Shown piece after piece: positions 9,381 to 23,982 of a DNA stretch of 59,718 nt (the stretch's first letter is position 1; each line of letters starts with the position of its first letter). Below the pieces are notes generated by a model, which was not told where the DNA came from, made no database searches, and was given only the letters and a program-made list of their open reading frames with translations. Position numbers and translations under genes: made by a program. Origin of the DNA: Polaromonas sp. (GTDB taxonomy: Bacteria > Pseudomonadota > Gammaproteobacteria > Burkholderiales > Burkholderiaceae_C); NCBI GenBank assembly GCA_028292745.1, contig JAQGLT010000095.1:1-59718 (forward strand), written 5' to 3'.

Positions 9381-9407
9381 AAAGCCGCTCTTCGGAGCGG
9401 CTTTTTT
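9381..9407 (+). terminator. rpsF-rplI operon terminator
   Basis: AAAGCCGCTC and GAGCGGCTTT pair around a UUCG tetraloop and are followed by a run of T. This is a textbook intrinsic terminator immediately after rplI. Confidence 0.93.
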
Positions 9408-9565
9408 CTTGGGGTCTCGCGATTTCTGCCGGGTGCCCCTGGAAGTCGCTTTCCTGCTTATGCACAGTTATAAGGTGGAATTCCACTTTATTTCCCCAAC
9501 TTGTCCACAGGTTTATGCCGTCTGTTTCGCAGCTGCGGCGTACTATTTACCCTTTAAGGATCATC

Positions 9566-10975
9566 ATGTCTGCCGTACTGTCTCCATTTGCAGAACCGGG
9601 CTACGGCGCTGACCGCCAAATTGCCCAGCTTCGCATTCCGCCTCACTCCATTGAAGGCGAGTCCAGTGTGCTGGGGGGATTGCTGCTTGACAACAGCGCC
9701 TGGGATCGAGTGGGTGACCTGTTGGCCGACCAGGATTTTTATCGCCACGAGCACCAGCTTATCTATGCCGCTATCGGCTGGCTGATCAATGCCTCAAAGC
9801 CTGCCGACATCATCACCGTGTTCGAGCGCCTGCAAAGCCTGGGGAAAAACGAGGAAATTGGCGGTCTGGGCTACCTGAATGCGCTGGCGCAGTATGTGCC
9901 CAGCGCGAGCAATATTCGCCGTTATGCCGAGATTGTTCGAGAGCGCTCCATTTTGCGCAAGCTGGTGGCCGCTTCAGATGAAATTGCCACCAATGCGTTC
10001 AATCCGCAGGGCAAGCCGGTCATGGCCATCCTGGACGAGGCTGAACAAAAAATCCTCAACATTGGCGAGCAGGGTGGGCGGTCGCAACAGGGTTTCCAGA
10101 GTATGGACACCCTGGTGGTGGACCTGCTGGACCGCGTCACCGAAATGTCGGAAAACCCGAATGACGTGACGGGTGTGCCGACGGGGTTCTATGACTTGGA
10201 TCGCATGACTTCGGGCTTGCAGGCGGGTGATCTGGTCATTTTGGCGGCCCGTCCATCCATGGGTAAAACGGCTCTGGCGATCAATATTGCCGAGCATGTC
10301 GCCTTGCATGAAGGCTTGCCGGTGGCGGTTTTCTCGATGGAAATGGGGGCGTCGCAACTGGCGGTGCGTATCGTCGGCTCGATCGGTCGAATTGACCAGA
10401 CGCACTTGCGCACCGGTGCGCTGACCGATGAAGAATGGCCGCGCCTGACGGAAGCCATTGAAAAGCTCAGGACCATTTCGCTTCACATCGACGAAACCGC
10501 TGGCCTCACCGTCAGTGAATTGCGGGCCAATGCCAGGCGCCTGGCCCGTCAGTGCGGCAAGCTCGGCCTGATCGTGGTCGATTATTTGCAGCTCATGAGT
10601 GTTTCGACCAGCATGAGCGACGAAAACCGCGCAACGGCCGTGGGTGAGATTTCCCGGGGCTTGAAGATGCTTGCCAAGGAACTCCAGTGCCCGGTGATTG
10701 CACTGTCCCAGCTCAGCCGGGGCGTGGAGTCGCGGACCGACAAGCGGCCAATGATGAGCGATTTGCGCGAATCGGGGGCGATCGAGCAGGATGCGGACAT
10801 CATCATGTTCATCTACCGGGATGAGTACTACACCAAAGAGGCCTGCAAGGAGCCTGGCGTGGCTGAGGTCATCATCAGCAAACAGCGCAATGGACCGACA
10901 GGAACCGTGAAGCTTGCGTTTATCAGCCGCATCACCAAGTTTGAAAGTCTGGCGCACAATGCAGGTGATTTTTAG
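9566..10975 (+). CDS. dnaB: Replicative DNA helicase
   Basis: The 469-aa hexameric helicase unwinds DNA at the replication fork. The N-terminal DnaG-interacting domain (about residues 20-125, PPHSIEGESSVLGGLL) is followed by the RecA-like motor with Walker A AARPSMGKTALA near residue 235, Walker B LIVVDYLQLM, and the C-terminal DLRESGAIEQDADIIMF and SKQRNGPTGTV motifs. The ATG at 9566 with AAGGA upstream gives the usual DnaB length; an upstream in-frame ATG would add 17 residues without homology. No intein is present. Confidence 0.97.
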   Translation: MSAVLSPFAEPGYGADRQIAQLRIPPHSIEGESSVLGGLLLDNSAWDRVGDLLADQDFYRHEHQLIYAAIGWLINASKPADIITVFERLQSLGKNEEIGGLGYLNALAQYVPSASNIRRYAEIVRERSILRKLVAASDEIATNAFNPQGKPVMAILDEAEQKILNIGEQGGRSQQGFQSMDTLVVDLLDRVTEMSENPNDVTGVPTGFYDLDRMTSGLQAGDLVILAARPSMGKTALAINIAEHVALHEGLPVAVFSMEMGASQLAVRIVGSIGRIDQTHLRTGALTDEEWPRLTEAIEKLRTISLHIDETAGLTVSELRANARRLARQCGKLGLIVVDYLQLMSVSTSMSDENRATAVGEISRGLKMLAKELQCPVIALSQLSRGVESRTDKRPMMSDLRESGAIEQDADIIMFIYRDEYYTKEACKEPGVAEVIISKQRNGPTGTVKLAFISRITKFESLAHNAGDF

Positions 10976-10987
10976 TGAAAACGCCCC

Positions 10988-11032
10988 TTTGCGCAGGCAG
11001 GCTATACATGATTAGCTATGCTTATGATAGCG
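10988..11032 (-). repeat. Dispersed palindromic repeat, divergent copy 2
   Basis: TTGCGCAGGCAGGC is followed by TAGCTATGCTTATGATAGCG, the two halves of the dispersed repeat in a degenerate form. It lies between dnaB and the next gene. Confidence 0.4.
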
Positions 11033-11173
11033 AAAGGTGGCTTTCAACCATTTTCATTTTGCAACCGCAACCGCCCGTAACCGCAAATGCAACCAATAGA
11101 AGTGAGCTTGGGTTGGGGACTTTGAAACTCAATCAATTGCTCGCTTGAGCACCGGACACGGAAAATAACAAGC

Positions 11174-11578
11174 TTATTCCAGATCTTCTATCGCCAGCAT
11201 GTGGTACTTCTGGCCGTAAGAAAAAGGCAACTCTCGCACAATTGTCATCAAGCGTTCGGTGTCTTCATCGGAAGGTGCCTTCACCATCAACGCATGATGC
11301 CCATCTCGTGCAAATGCAATGTACTTGGCCACGGTGGCGCCCTCTGTGCCAACCGATGGCAACAACTCCGTTGAGTCTTCCCGCAATTTGCCGATGTCCC
11401 GAAGGATGGCCTGTGGCGTCAGCAGCATCACATCCTGGTCGCTAAATCCAGCGGCTTCAAGTTGTTGTCCAGCTTTTTCGGCGCTTTCGGCATCTGGAAA
11501 CATCAAAAAAGCGTAGCCCGTGGGATAGAAAACACCCTGGATGGTGGTCATCTTCGGATTCATCAAAAATGCTTGCAC
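11174..11578 (-). CDS. Conserved hypothetical cytoplasmic protein, 134 aa
   Basis: A GTG start at 11578 is preceded by AAAGGAG at 8 nt, a much better context than the internal ATGs at residues 6 and 10. The protein has a ferredoxin-like-sounding pattern (GYAFLMFPDAESAEKAGQQL then AAGFSDQDVMLLTPQ) in which a sequence-end beta strand and helix recall proteins that read aligned residues as a small alpha/beta sensor, but I cannot name a family. No signal peptide or membrane segment is present. It stands alone between dnaB and an M14 peptidase, both neighbours unrelated in function. Confidence 0.75.
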   Translation of the reverse strand: MQAFLMNPKMTTIQGVFYPTGYAFLMFPDAESAEKAGQQLEAAGFSDQDVMLLTPQAILRDIGKLREDSTELLPSVGTEGATVAKYIAFARDGHHALMVKAPSDEDTERLMTIVRELPFSYGQKYHMLAIEDLE

Positions 11579-11711
11579 TGTGGTGACTCCTTTGGTTGAA
11601 AAACTATTAACTCATGCTGCCGACAACTGTGTTGTAGGCGAGCGCACACCTTTATGGAGAGAAAACTACGCCTGATCGACTCTTTGCAGAGGCTGTGTTC
11701 CGGCGCATTGG

Positions 11712-13523
11712 TCAGGGCAACTCTTCGGTTCTCACCGAAGGCTCCGACATCACACGGGCGGTGCTTGCCAGGCTGTCGAGCAGGCGATTGGCGAAATAAC
11801 TGGTTGCGGTGTCGGGTTCGAGCGCCGCGATGACAAGATTGGCCAGAGGCTGGTTCAGCGGCACGTAGTAGCTTCCGGCTGGCGCATCGATCACGCCGCG
11901 TGTCAAGGCCACCTCGATTTTCTGCGCAGGCGGCTGCCCGCCCGTGGTGCCGCGCAGCCCTTGCTGCGCACTGTCCGGACTGCTTCGGGAGCTTTCGCGG
12001 TACAGATCGCCCAGCAGGGCGCTTGGCTCGGCAACCCTCAGCACCTGCACGCCATGCAGGCGAAGTCGCTCGACCGCGGTTTTCGACGTGGCGGCAAGCC
12101 AGTAGCCGCAAGGGCGAACGCGAGACTTCAAGGGGCGCAATGCCAGCGCCGAATCCCAGTCAACGCTGACGATTTTGTCGGCGCCGGTCACCGGGTCGAG
12201 CATCTGCAAGTCATATTGCGCCAGTGTGTTGGCTGCCTGGACGGTAGCCTGCCCCTTGCAGGCCAGTGCGCTGACCTCCTTTTCAATGTAGGGGAGAAGC
12301 TGGCCGAGTTCGTTGGCGCGCTGGGCGGTGCTGCCCAGCACGCTGGTGATGGCGGTGACATGGGTATGCACACGTCGCTGGATATGCAGGCGGCCGATGT
12401 CCGCACCGCGTGTTTCCACCAGCAGGCCGACCGCATTTTTCAGGCCTTGCGCATTTCGCAGGGTGTCCGGCTGGCTGTCACCCATGGAAACTTTCTTGTC
12501 GGCCATGTCTTTTGACGTGGTGTGATACCACTCAGCGCTCAGGCCCCGACCCTTGATTGCGGCGAGCAAGGGACGGCGGTACCACTCCTCATCGGCTTTG
12601 CCCAGAAACTCGGGCAGATTGGCGACACTGGAATACTGCAGGAGCGCATCGAACTTCGGCACCGCGCCGAACTTTTCCTGATAAAGGCCCGTGACCGGGT
12701 ACTCATGCGCATCAAGCACCACCGTGGGTCGGTAGTCGCGTGCCAGCCGGGCCAGGGCCTGGGCTTCTGGCGTATTGAGCAGCAGGTGATCATGGTGCAT
12801 GTCCTGCCCACGGGCAGTGGCAGACTCGCCCCTTTCCGCGCCATCGGGATTGGCACGCGGGACAATCACGACATTGATCCGTTCCAGCACCGGCTGCAGC
12901 AGGCCCTGCGCCAGTTCGCGGGCAACAACCAGCAAGGCTTCGCCGCCGGCAGGTTCATCGCCATGCTGCTGGCCGACCAGCAAGACGGTGGGTCGGCCGC
13001 CTTCCACAAGTGCTGCCGGATCAGTGCCAGCGCCGCGGGTCAGCACCAGGGCTTCAAGCGGCTGACCTTGCTGGGATGTGCCGAAAGGCACCAAGGCGGC
13101 TTTGACGCCAACCGAGCGCGAAAGGGCGGCTGCCTGGTCGCGCAGCCAGTTATGAACCTCATCCTGCGAACTGAAGCTGGTACGCCCAGGTTGAAGTCCG
13201 GGGGTGCTGTACACCACCGGGGGCGCCGGGAAACGGGCCGCAACCGCGGCACTGTAAGGCGCGGGCGCTTCAGCCGGCGCATTCGCCACCACCGATGGGG
13301 GCAAAACCGGTGACGTCTGCACGACCACCGCAGGCTCGACAAGAACAGGCGCAGAGGTTGCAGGGGCTTGAGAGCTTGTCGGGCTGCCAGGCGCAGGCTG
13401 GGAAACGGGTGGCAGCCAGGGGGGCAGCGGCACGGAACCACAGGCAGCCAGCAAGGCGATCGGGGCGATCATTGCCACTACCCGGGCGCGTTTTTTTAGG
13501 GGCAAGCCGGGGATGCGGTTCAT
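11712..13523 (-). CDS. M14-family zinc carboxypeptidase-like lipoprotein
   Basis: The predicted 603-aa protein starts MNRIPGLPLKKRARVVAM and has a lipobox LLAACGS, so it should be a membrane-anchored lipoprotein. A Pro/Ala-rich linker (about residues 35-100) precedes the M14 catalytic domain. Zinc ligands are seen as HGDE (GQQHGDEPAGGEAL) and a later His in VVLDAHEYP, a substrate Arg in VPRANPDGAERG, and the catalytic Glu in LLVETRG. The enzyme probably trims peptides or amidated amino acids in the periplasm. The C-terminal ~200 residues are not assigned. Start chosen at 13523; an ATG six codons earlier is possible. It is monocistronic and divergent from dusA. Confidence 0.85.
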   Translation of the reverse strand: MNRIPGLPLKKRARVVAMIAPIALLAACGSVPLPPWLPPVSQPAPGSPTSSQAPATSAPVLVEPAVVVQTSPVLPPSVVANAPAEAPAPYSAAVAARFPAPPVVYSTPGLQPGRTSFSSQDEVHNWLRDQAAALSRSVGVKAALVPFGTSQQGQPLEALVLTRGAGTDPAALVEGGRPTVLLVGQQHGDEPAGGEALLVVARELAQGLLQPVLERINVVIVPRANPDGAERGESATARGQDMHHDHLLLNTPEAQALARLARDYRPTVVLDAHEYPVTGLYQEKFGAVPKFDALLQYSSVANLPEFLGKADEEWYRRPLLAAIKGRGLSAEWYHTTSKDMADKKVSMGDSQPDTLRNAQGLKNAVGLLVETRGADIGRLHIQRRVHTHVTAITSVLGSTAQRANELGQLLPYIEKEVSALACKGQATVQAANTLAQYDLQMLDPVTGADKIVSVDWDSALALRPLKSRVRPCGYWLAATSKTAVERLRLHGVQVLRVAEPSALLGDLYRESSRSSPDSAQQGLRGTTGGQPPAQKIEVALTRGVIDAPAGSYYVPLNQPLANLVIAALEPDTATSYFANRLLDSLASTARVMSEPSVRTEELP

Positions 13524-13738
13524 GGCAGAAAGAAGGGGCACGGTGGTCGTCCTTGTAGGGCTGTTGACCAGGGGTCGGGCGTCGGGACGGGCTTTTGACA
13601 GCGCCGCTCCCGGAAAACGCTGATATTACCTGCCCTCCCGGCTTGGCCGCAGGCCTGTGGCGCATCGGTAAAAAAGCACTTGTCGGGGGAGCAGGCGTCA
13701 CAAGCCCGGCTGATTGAGCTTTCAGGGAAAATAGAGGA

Positions 13739-14764
13739 ATGTCAATCCCCGCTTTTACTGATGTTTCAACCGGCGTGCCGCCTGCTGCCGGCCATCCCTG
13801 GCGCCTGAGCGTCGCCCCGATGATGGATTGGTCGGATCGGCATTGCCGGTACTTTCACCGCCTGTTGTCGCGCCACGCGCTGCTGTACACCGAGATGGTC
13901 ACGACCGGCGCGCTGATTCATGGGGATGTGGGACGCCATTTGCGTTTCAATGCCGAAGAGCATCCGGTCGCGCTGCAGCTCGGCGGCAGCGAGCCGGCCG
14001 ATCTGGCGCATTGCGCCCGGCTGGGTGAGCAGTGGGGCTACGATGAAATCAACATCAACTGCGGCTGCCCCAGTGAGCGGGTGCAGCGCGGCGCCTTCGG
14101 TGCCTGCCTGATGGCCGAGCCCCAGCTGGTGGCCGACTGCGTCAAGGCCATGGTCGATGTCGTGTCGGTGCCTGTCACCGTCAAGCACCGCATCGGTATT
14201 GACAGGGAAGAGCGCTATGACTTCGTGCGCGACTTTGTCGGCACGGTCAGCGAGGCCGGATGCAGCACTTTTATCGTGCATGCCCGCAATGCCTGGCTCA
14301 AGGGCTTGAGCCCGAAGGAAAACCGCGAGGTGCCGCCGCTGCGCTATGAACTGGTGCACCGGCTGAAGCGGGACTTTCCCGGCCTGACGATTTGCGTCAA
14401 TGGCGGTATCACAACGACTGAACAGGTGCAGGACCAGCTGGCTGAGCTTGACGGCGTGATGATCGGCCGGGAGGCCTACCACAACCCCTGGTGGCTGGCG
14501 GGCTGGGATGCGGCGGTTTTTGGGGTTGGGGGGGGCGACGTCACCCGCGAGCAGATCGAGAGCCGGATGTGCGATTACATGGTGCGGGAATCCGCCGCGC
14601 ATGGCACGCCATGGAGTGCGGTGGCACGGCACATGCTGGGCTTGCGCTACGGCTTGCCAGGTTCACGCCGCTGGCGCCAGGTCTGGAGCGACCACAAGCT
14701 CAAAACCCTGCCGCCACACGAGGTCATGGACATTGCGCATGGGGCTTTGCGCGAAGCTGCCTGA
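13739..14764 (+). CDS. dusA: tRNA-dihydrouridine synthase A
   Basis: The 341-aa flavoprotein reduces U20/U20a in tRNA D-loops. It shows the Dus TIM barrel with RLSVAPMMDWSDRHCRYFHR at residue 24, the FMN region NINCGCPSERVQRGAFGACL with the catalytic Cys near 117, and GITTTEQVQDQL near 225. The C-terminal recognition domain has HMLGLRYGLPGSR. Length is normal for DusA. It converges on the GntR-type gene downstream. Confidence 0.96.
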   Translation: MSIPAFTDVSTGVPPAAGHPWRLSVAPMMDWSDRHCRYFHRLLSRHALLYTEMVTTGALIHGDVGRHLRFNAEEHPVALQLGGSEPADLAHCARLGEQWGYDEININCGCPSERVQRGAFGACLMAEPQLVADCVKAMVDVVSVPVTVKHRIGIDREERYDFVRDFVGTVSEAGCSTFIVHARNAWLKGLSPKENREVPPLRYELVHRLKRDFPGLTICVNGGITTTEQVQDQLAELDGVMIGREAYHNPWWLAGWDAAVFGVGGGDVTREQIESRMCDYMVRESAAHGTPWSAVARHMLGLRYGLPGSRRWRQVWSDHKLKTLPPHEVMDIAHGALREAA

Positions 14765-14860
14765 AAACGCTTTTTGAAAGGCAGCATTTGCTGCGCTTGC
14801 CAGCTGCCGTGAATCGGCCGCAAGGCCTGTACAACCCCGCTTAATCCACAGCGCACAGCG

Positions 14861-15496
14861 TCAGGCCGCCGCTTGCAGGCCATTGCGAAAGTGCTCGCGC
14901 ATGCATTGGGCCGCGGCCTGGGCATCGTGCGAGGTGAGCGCGGTCAGAAGGGCGCCATGCTCGGCCAGCGACTCTTCAAGCCGCCCGGCCTTGAGCAGGG
15001 AATTTTGGCGGTTGAGCTTCATCACCTTGCGCAGGTCGGCCACCATCTGATTGCGCCAGCGGTTGTTGGCGATTTCCAGCAAGCGCATGTGAAATGCCTC
15101 GTTGAGCTCAAAAAAACGCTCTCGGTCACCGACGGCTTTTTCAAGCTCTTCATGCAGGCTCTGCAGTTGCGCCATCTCGGCCGGCGTGGCCTTGCCGGCC
15201 ACAACGCTCGCCGCATCGCTTTCAAGCAGCGCAAGCAGGTGGTAGACATCGGACAGGTCGGTTTCCGACACCTCGGTGACGTAAGCGCCGCGCCGCACTT
15301 TCATCGTGACCAGCCCTTCAGTCGCAAGCACCTTGAGGGCCTCGCGCAGCGGCGTTCGGCTGATGCCGTATTGCTCTGCCAGCTTGAGCTCGTCGATCCA
15401 GCTGCCAGGTGCCAGTTCATGGCTGAATATCCGTTGGCGCAGCTGCTCGGCCACTTCCTGGTAAAGCGCGCGCGGAGATAAAGAGAGGTCAGCCAT
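14861..15496 (-). CDS. GntR-family regulator with FCD ligand domain
   Basis: The 211-aa protein has an N-terminal winged helix (LAEQYGISRTPLREALKVL) and a C-terminal FCD domain whose metal-binding residues are in the DxxxH arrangement (ELNEAFHMRLLEIANN and CMREHF). FadR/FCD regulators usually repress catabolic genes and respond to organic acids. It is divergent from the mutase-carboxylase operon, so a propionyl- or methylmalonyl-pathway metabolite is the likely inducer; that is inference. Start 15496 (MADLSLSPRALY) was preferred over a 12-residue longer form lacking homology. Confidence 0.9.
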   Translation of the reverse strand: MADLSLSPRALYQEVAEQLRQRIFSHELAPGSWIDELKLAEQYGISRTPLREALKVLATEGLVTMKVRRGAYVTEVSETDLSDVYHLLALLESDAASVVAGKATPAEMAQLQSLHEELEKAVGDRERFFELNEAFHMRLLEIANNRWRNQMVADLRKVMKLNRQNSLLKAGRLEESLAEHGALLTALTSHDAQAAAQCMREHFRNGLQAAA

Positions 15497-15632
15497 GGCC
15501 TGGAGTGTAAGGGCTCTGAAATTTTGAATCAATAATTATAAATAATGTAAACTTGCAATCACTTATGCCCCATGCCTGTCAGCGCAATCAGTGGCTCCCG
15601 GACAAGGGCAAGCGAACAAGGACAGTCACCCC
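15497..15632. promoter_or_regulatory. Divergent promoter/operator region for the GntR gene and the propionate operon
   Basis: The 136-bp gap contains a sharply AT-rich block at 15521-15560 with the palindrome ATAATTAT (15532-15539). This is a plausible operator for the adjacent FCD regulator and promoter DNA for both genes. No boxes good enough to name were found. Confidence 0.4.
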
Positions 15633-17795
<2,163 letters not shown>

Positions 17796-17808
17796 CGCCA
17801 CGCTAGCC

Positions 17809-18849
17809 ATGAATTTGCTAGACGCCGTCATGGGGCCGCCCGGCGCGGTGCAGCGCCGGGCCATCGCCAAGGCCATCACGCTGCTCGAATCGACCCGCGC
17901 CGACCATCGGCTGCAGGCCGATGAACTGCTGACGGCCTTGCTGCCGTACACCGGCAAGTCTTTTCGCCTGGGGCTGAGCGGGGTGCCGGGCGTGGGCAAA
18001 TCGACTTTTATCGAAGTGCTGGGCCTGCACCTGATTGCCCAGGGGCACCGGGTGGCGGTGCTCACCATCGATCCGTCCTCCACCGTGTCGGGCGGCTCGA
18101 TACTGGGCGACAAGACCCGGATGGAGCGGCTGTCGGTGCATGAGCGCGCCTACATCCGCCCCAGTCCGTCGAGCGGCACCCTGGGCGGCGTGGCCGAGAA
18201 AACCCGCGAGGCCATGCTGGTCTGCGAAGCCGCCGGCTACGACGTGGTGATCGTCGAGACCGTCGGCGTCGGGCAGAGCGAGACGGCCGTGGCCGGCATG
18301 ACCGACATGTTCGTGCTGATGCAGCTGCCCAACGCCGGCGACGACCTGCAGGCGATCAAGAAGGGCGTGATGGAACTGGCCGATCTGGTCATCATCAACA
18401 AGGCCGACATCGACGCCGACGCCGCCATGCGGGCCGAGGCGCAGATCAAGTCCGCCATGCGCCTGTTTGGGCTGGCCAACAACGCCATGGCCAACAACAA
18501 AGGTGGCGCGCAGGCCGGCGGGTCCGACCCGCACTGGCATCCCCAGGTGATGCGGCTCAGCGCGCTGCACAACACCGGCGTTGATGCCTTCTGGGCCGCG
18601 GCGACGCAATTTAAAAATCTGCAAACCGCCAACAACTGCCTGGCGGCGCGGCGCCAGCAGCAGTCGCTGGCCTGGATGTGGGAGCGCATTGATGCGGGCC
18701 TGAAGCAGGCCTTCCGGCATGACCCGGCGGTCTGCGCCTTGCTGCCAGCACTGGCCGCCCAGGTGGCTGATGGCCGGCTGCCAGCGTCAACTGCAGCACG
18801 AAATCTGCTTCTAGCGCATACCCAGACTGCGCAACCAGCTATTAAATAA
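17809..18849 (+). CDS. meaB: Methylmalonyl-CoA mutase-protecting G3E GTPase (MeaB/ArgK)
   Basis: The 346-aa G3E-family GTPase guards and reloads adenosylcobalamin on the mutase. The Walker A is LSGVPGVGKSTFIE near residue 60; further motifs are IDPSSTVSGGSILGDKTRM, the switch region VIVETVGVGQSE, and NKAD (VIINKADID). Start 17809 follows 13 bp after the mutase stop. The C-terminus (about the last 14 residues, LLLAHTQTAQPAIK) is encoded by a copy of the dispersed repeat at 18808-18857, so the original C-terminus may have been replaced. Confidence 0.95.
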   Translation: MNLLDAVMGPPGAVQRRAIAKAITLLESTRADHRLQADELLTALLPYTGKSFRLGLSGVPGVGKSTFIEVLGLHLIAQGHRVAVLTIDPSSTVSGGSILGDKTRMERLSVHERAYIRPSPSSGTLGGVAEKTREAMLVCEAAGYDVVIVETVGVGQSETAVAGMTDMFVLMQLPNAGDDLQAIKKGVMELADLVIINKADIDADAAMRAEAQIKSAMRLFGLANNAMANNKGGAQAGGSDPHWHPQVMRLSALHNTGVDAFWAAATQFKNLQTANNCLAARRQQQSLAWMWERIDAGLKQAFRHDPAVCALLPALAAQVADGRLPASTAARNLLLAHTQTAQPAIK

Positions 18850-18857
18850 ATAGCATT
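18808..18857 (-). repeat. Dispersed palindromic repeat, copy 3 (overlaps meaB 3' end)
   Basis: CTAGCGCA, ACTGCGCAACC, AGCTATT and AAATAGCATT occur in order. The copy covers the last codons and the stop codon of meaB and runs into the gap before pccB. Confidence 0.8.
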
Positions 18858-18883
18858 CAATACAGATCAAACAGAAAGAAACC

Positions 18884-20416
<1,533 letters not shown>

Positions 20417-20433
20417 GCGCCAAGGAAGCACCC

Positions 20434-22478
<2,045 letters not shown>

Positions 22479-22482
<4 letters not shown>

Positions 22483-22949
22483 GCCGTCCGTTCAAGGTAT
22501 TGGGCATCCAGCAAATTGCCATCGGCGCGCCCCGCAAAGACCTGCTGCGCACCCTGTGGGTGGACATGCTCGGGCTGGAGGTGACGGGAACTTTTGTGAG
22601 CGAAAGCGAGAATGTGGACGAAGACATCTGCAGCATCGGCAGCGGGCCCTTCAAGGTCGAGGTCGATCTGATGCAGCCGGTCGATCCGGACAAAAAGCCG
22701 GCGGTCCACACCACGCCGCTGAACCATGTCGGCCTGTGGATCGACGATCTGCCGCGGGCGGTTGAATGGCTGAGCGCCCAGGGCGTTCGCTTTGCGCCCG
22801 GCGGGATTCGCAAGGGCGCTGCCGGCTTTGACATCTGCTTTTTGCATCCGAAGTCGAGCAGCGAGTTTCCGATCTCCGGCCAAGGGGTGCTGATTGAAAT
22901 GGTGCAGGCCCCGCCCGAAGTGATCCAGGCGTTTTCTGCGCTGGGCTGA
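22479..22949 (+). CDS. VOC-superfamily protein, probable methylmalonyl-CoA epimerase
   Basis: The 156-aa protein begins [20 protein letters not shown] and shows the VOC-fold pattern, with [26 protein letters not shown] and an acidic metal ligand in [10 protein letters not shown]. Metal-binding candidates are His and Glu in those segments. The position at the end of the propionyl-CoA operon, overlapping pccA by ATGA, points to epimerisation of (S)- to (R)-methylmalonyl-CoA between carboxylase and mutase. A glyoxalase-type function cannot be excluded from sequence alone. Confidence 0.8.
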
Positions 22950-23261
22950 GCGAGACCACCCTGACTGGCAACAGCCGCGCACCTGGATCGCCAGTTTCCC
23001 CGCTCGCCTCTTTCCCCAGCGGGGGAAGGAGAACTACCGGGGAAAACCAAGGGAAATGGCGCAATTTTTGATCAAAACGGGCTCTGGCGCAGGTGCCGCG
23101 TGTGTAAGTAGCTATGAATTCAGGAGCAACAAGGCTGCCCGGCTTCGTTGTTGCAAGCCAGGGTGAAACCGCTCTGGCATCGACTGCTAAGGCGGCGCAG
23201 CACCATCAACGGCTTGTTTTTTGCCGCCCGCGTTCAGCAGGTGCGTAGGCGTCAGGCTGGG
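22950..23261. other. Intergenic region between the propionate operon and rsxB
   Basis: This 312-bp gap contains a short hairpin TTCCCC-AGC-GGGGGAA near 23007-23030, probably the operon terminator or a REP-like element, and one dispersed repeat copy at 23079-23127. No gene is seen on either strand. Confidence 0.5.
23079..23127 (-). repeat. Dispersed palindromic repeat, copy 5
   Basis: GGGCTCTGGCGCA, GTGTAAGTAGCTATG and AGGAGCAAC form a degenerate copy in intergenic DNA, in the same orientation as the pccA copy. Confidence 0.6.
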
Positions 23262-23951
23262 TTACGCTTTTGCCTCGCGCCGCGTGCGGGCGCGGGCCAG
23301 CGCCGCTTCAATGACCGAACGCTTTCGATCGGCCGCGGTAGCCGGCGCGTCGGGCTGCGTCGCCTGCGCTACAGGCAGGTCCGGCGGCAGGGTCGCCGAT
23401 TGCCCCGGTTCTTCAGGCATTTCATCGCCTGCGTCCTTTGAATTCTTCAGCCGAACGCTATGAAATATATAGCGATCAAGTGCTGTGGCAGCCTGCGCTT
23501 CGGACCAGGCGTTCCAGCCGGTTTGCGGGCCCGTGACATTTTCCAGGCTGATGCAATCGACCGGGCACACCGGCACGCACAGCTCGCAGCCCGTACAGTA
23601 GGGCTCGATCACGGTATGCATGACCTTGTTGCTGCCCAGAATCGCATCGGTCGGGCAGGCCTTGATGCACAGCGTGCAGCCGATGCACCAGGCTTCCTCG
23701 ATGACGGCCACATAACGCGGGCCTTCTAGGCCGTTGGCGGGATTGAGCGGCAGCACCGGCAAGCCGGTGATCGACGCAAGGCGCTCGACCCCTTCCATGC
23801 CGCCCGGCGGGCACTGGTTGATGGCCGCCTGGCCTGCGGCAATGGCCTGCGCATAAGCGGCGCAGTCCGGGTAGCCGCATCGGGTGCACTGGGTTTGGGG
23901 CAATGCCGCATTGATGCGCGCAAAAAGGACGCCTGGGGCCGGGGAAGTCAC
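23262..23951 (-). CDS. rsxB: RsxB/RnfB-type ferredoxin, soluble, orphan
   Basis: The protein starts with GTG at 23951 preceded by AGGAAACGGACTT, giving 229 aa. The N-terminal Fe-S domain has CTRCGYPDC and a downstream C in NQCPPGG, and two classical 4Fe-4S motifs follow (CIGCTLCIKACP and CTGCELCVPVCP). Members of the family carry electrons in the Rnf/Rsx complex. The usual N-terminal membrane helix is absent and no other rnf/rsx gene is nearby, as is common for this gene in Burkholderiales. A repeat copy is read in frame around residues 145-165 (AWSEAQAATALDRYIFHS), after the second ferredoxin motif. Confidence 0.88.
   Translation of the reverse strand: MTSPAPGVLFARINAALPQTQCTRCGYPDCAAYAQAIAAGQAAINQCPPGGMEGVERLASITGLPVLPLNPANGLEGPRYVAVIEEAWCIGCTLCIKACPTDAILGSNKVMHTVIEPYCTGCELCVPVCPVDCISLENVTGPQTGWNAWSEAQAATALDRYIFHSVRLKNSKDAGDEMPEEPGQSATLPPDLPVAQATQPDAPATAADRKRSVIEAALARARTRREAKA
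23456..23505 (+). repeat. Dispersed palindromic repeat, copy 6 (inside rsxB)
   Basis: CGCTATGAAATATATAGCG, then GTGCT, a 9-nt spacer and TGCGCTTCGG. The copy is in frame with rsxB on the opposite strand. Confidence 0.75.
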
Positions 23952-23982
23952 AAGTCCGTTTCCTGTCTGGCAAAGCAGATTC

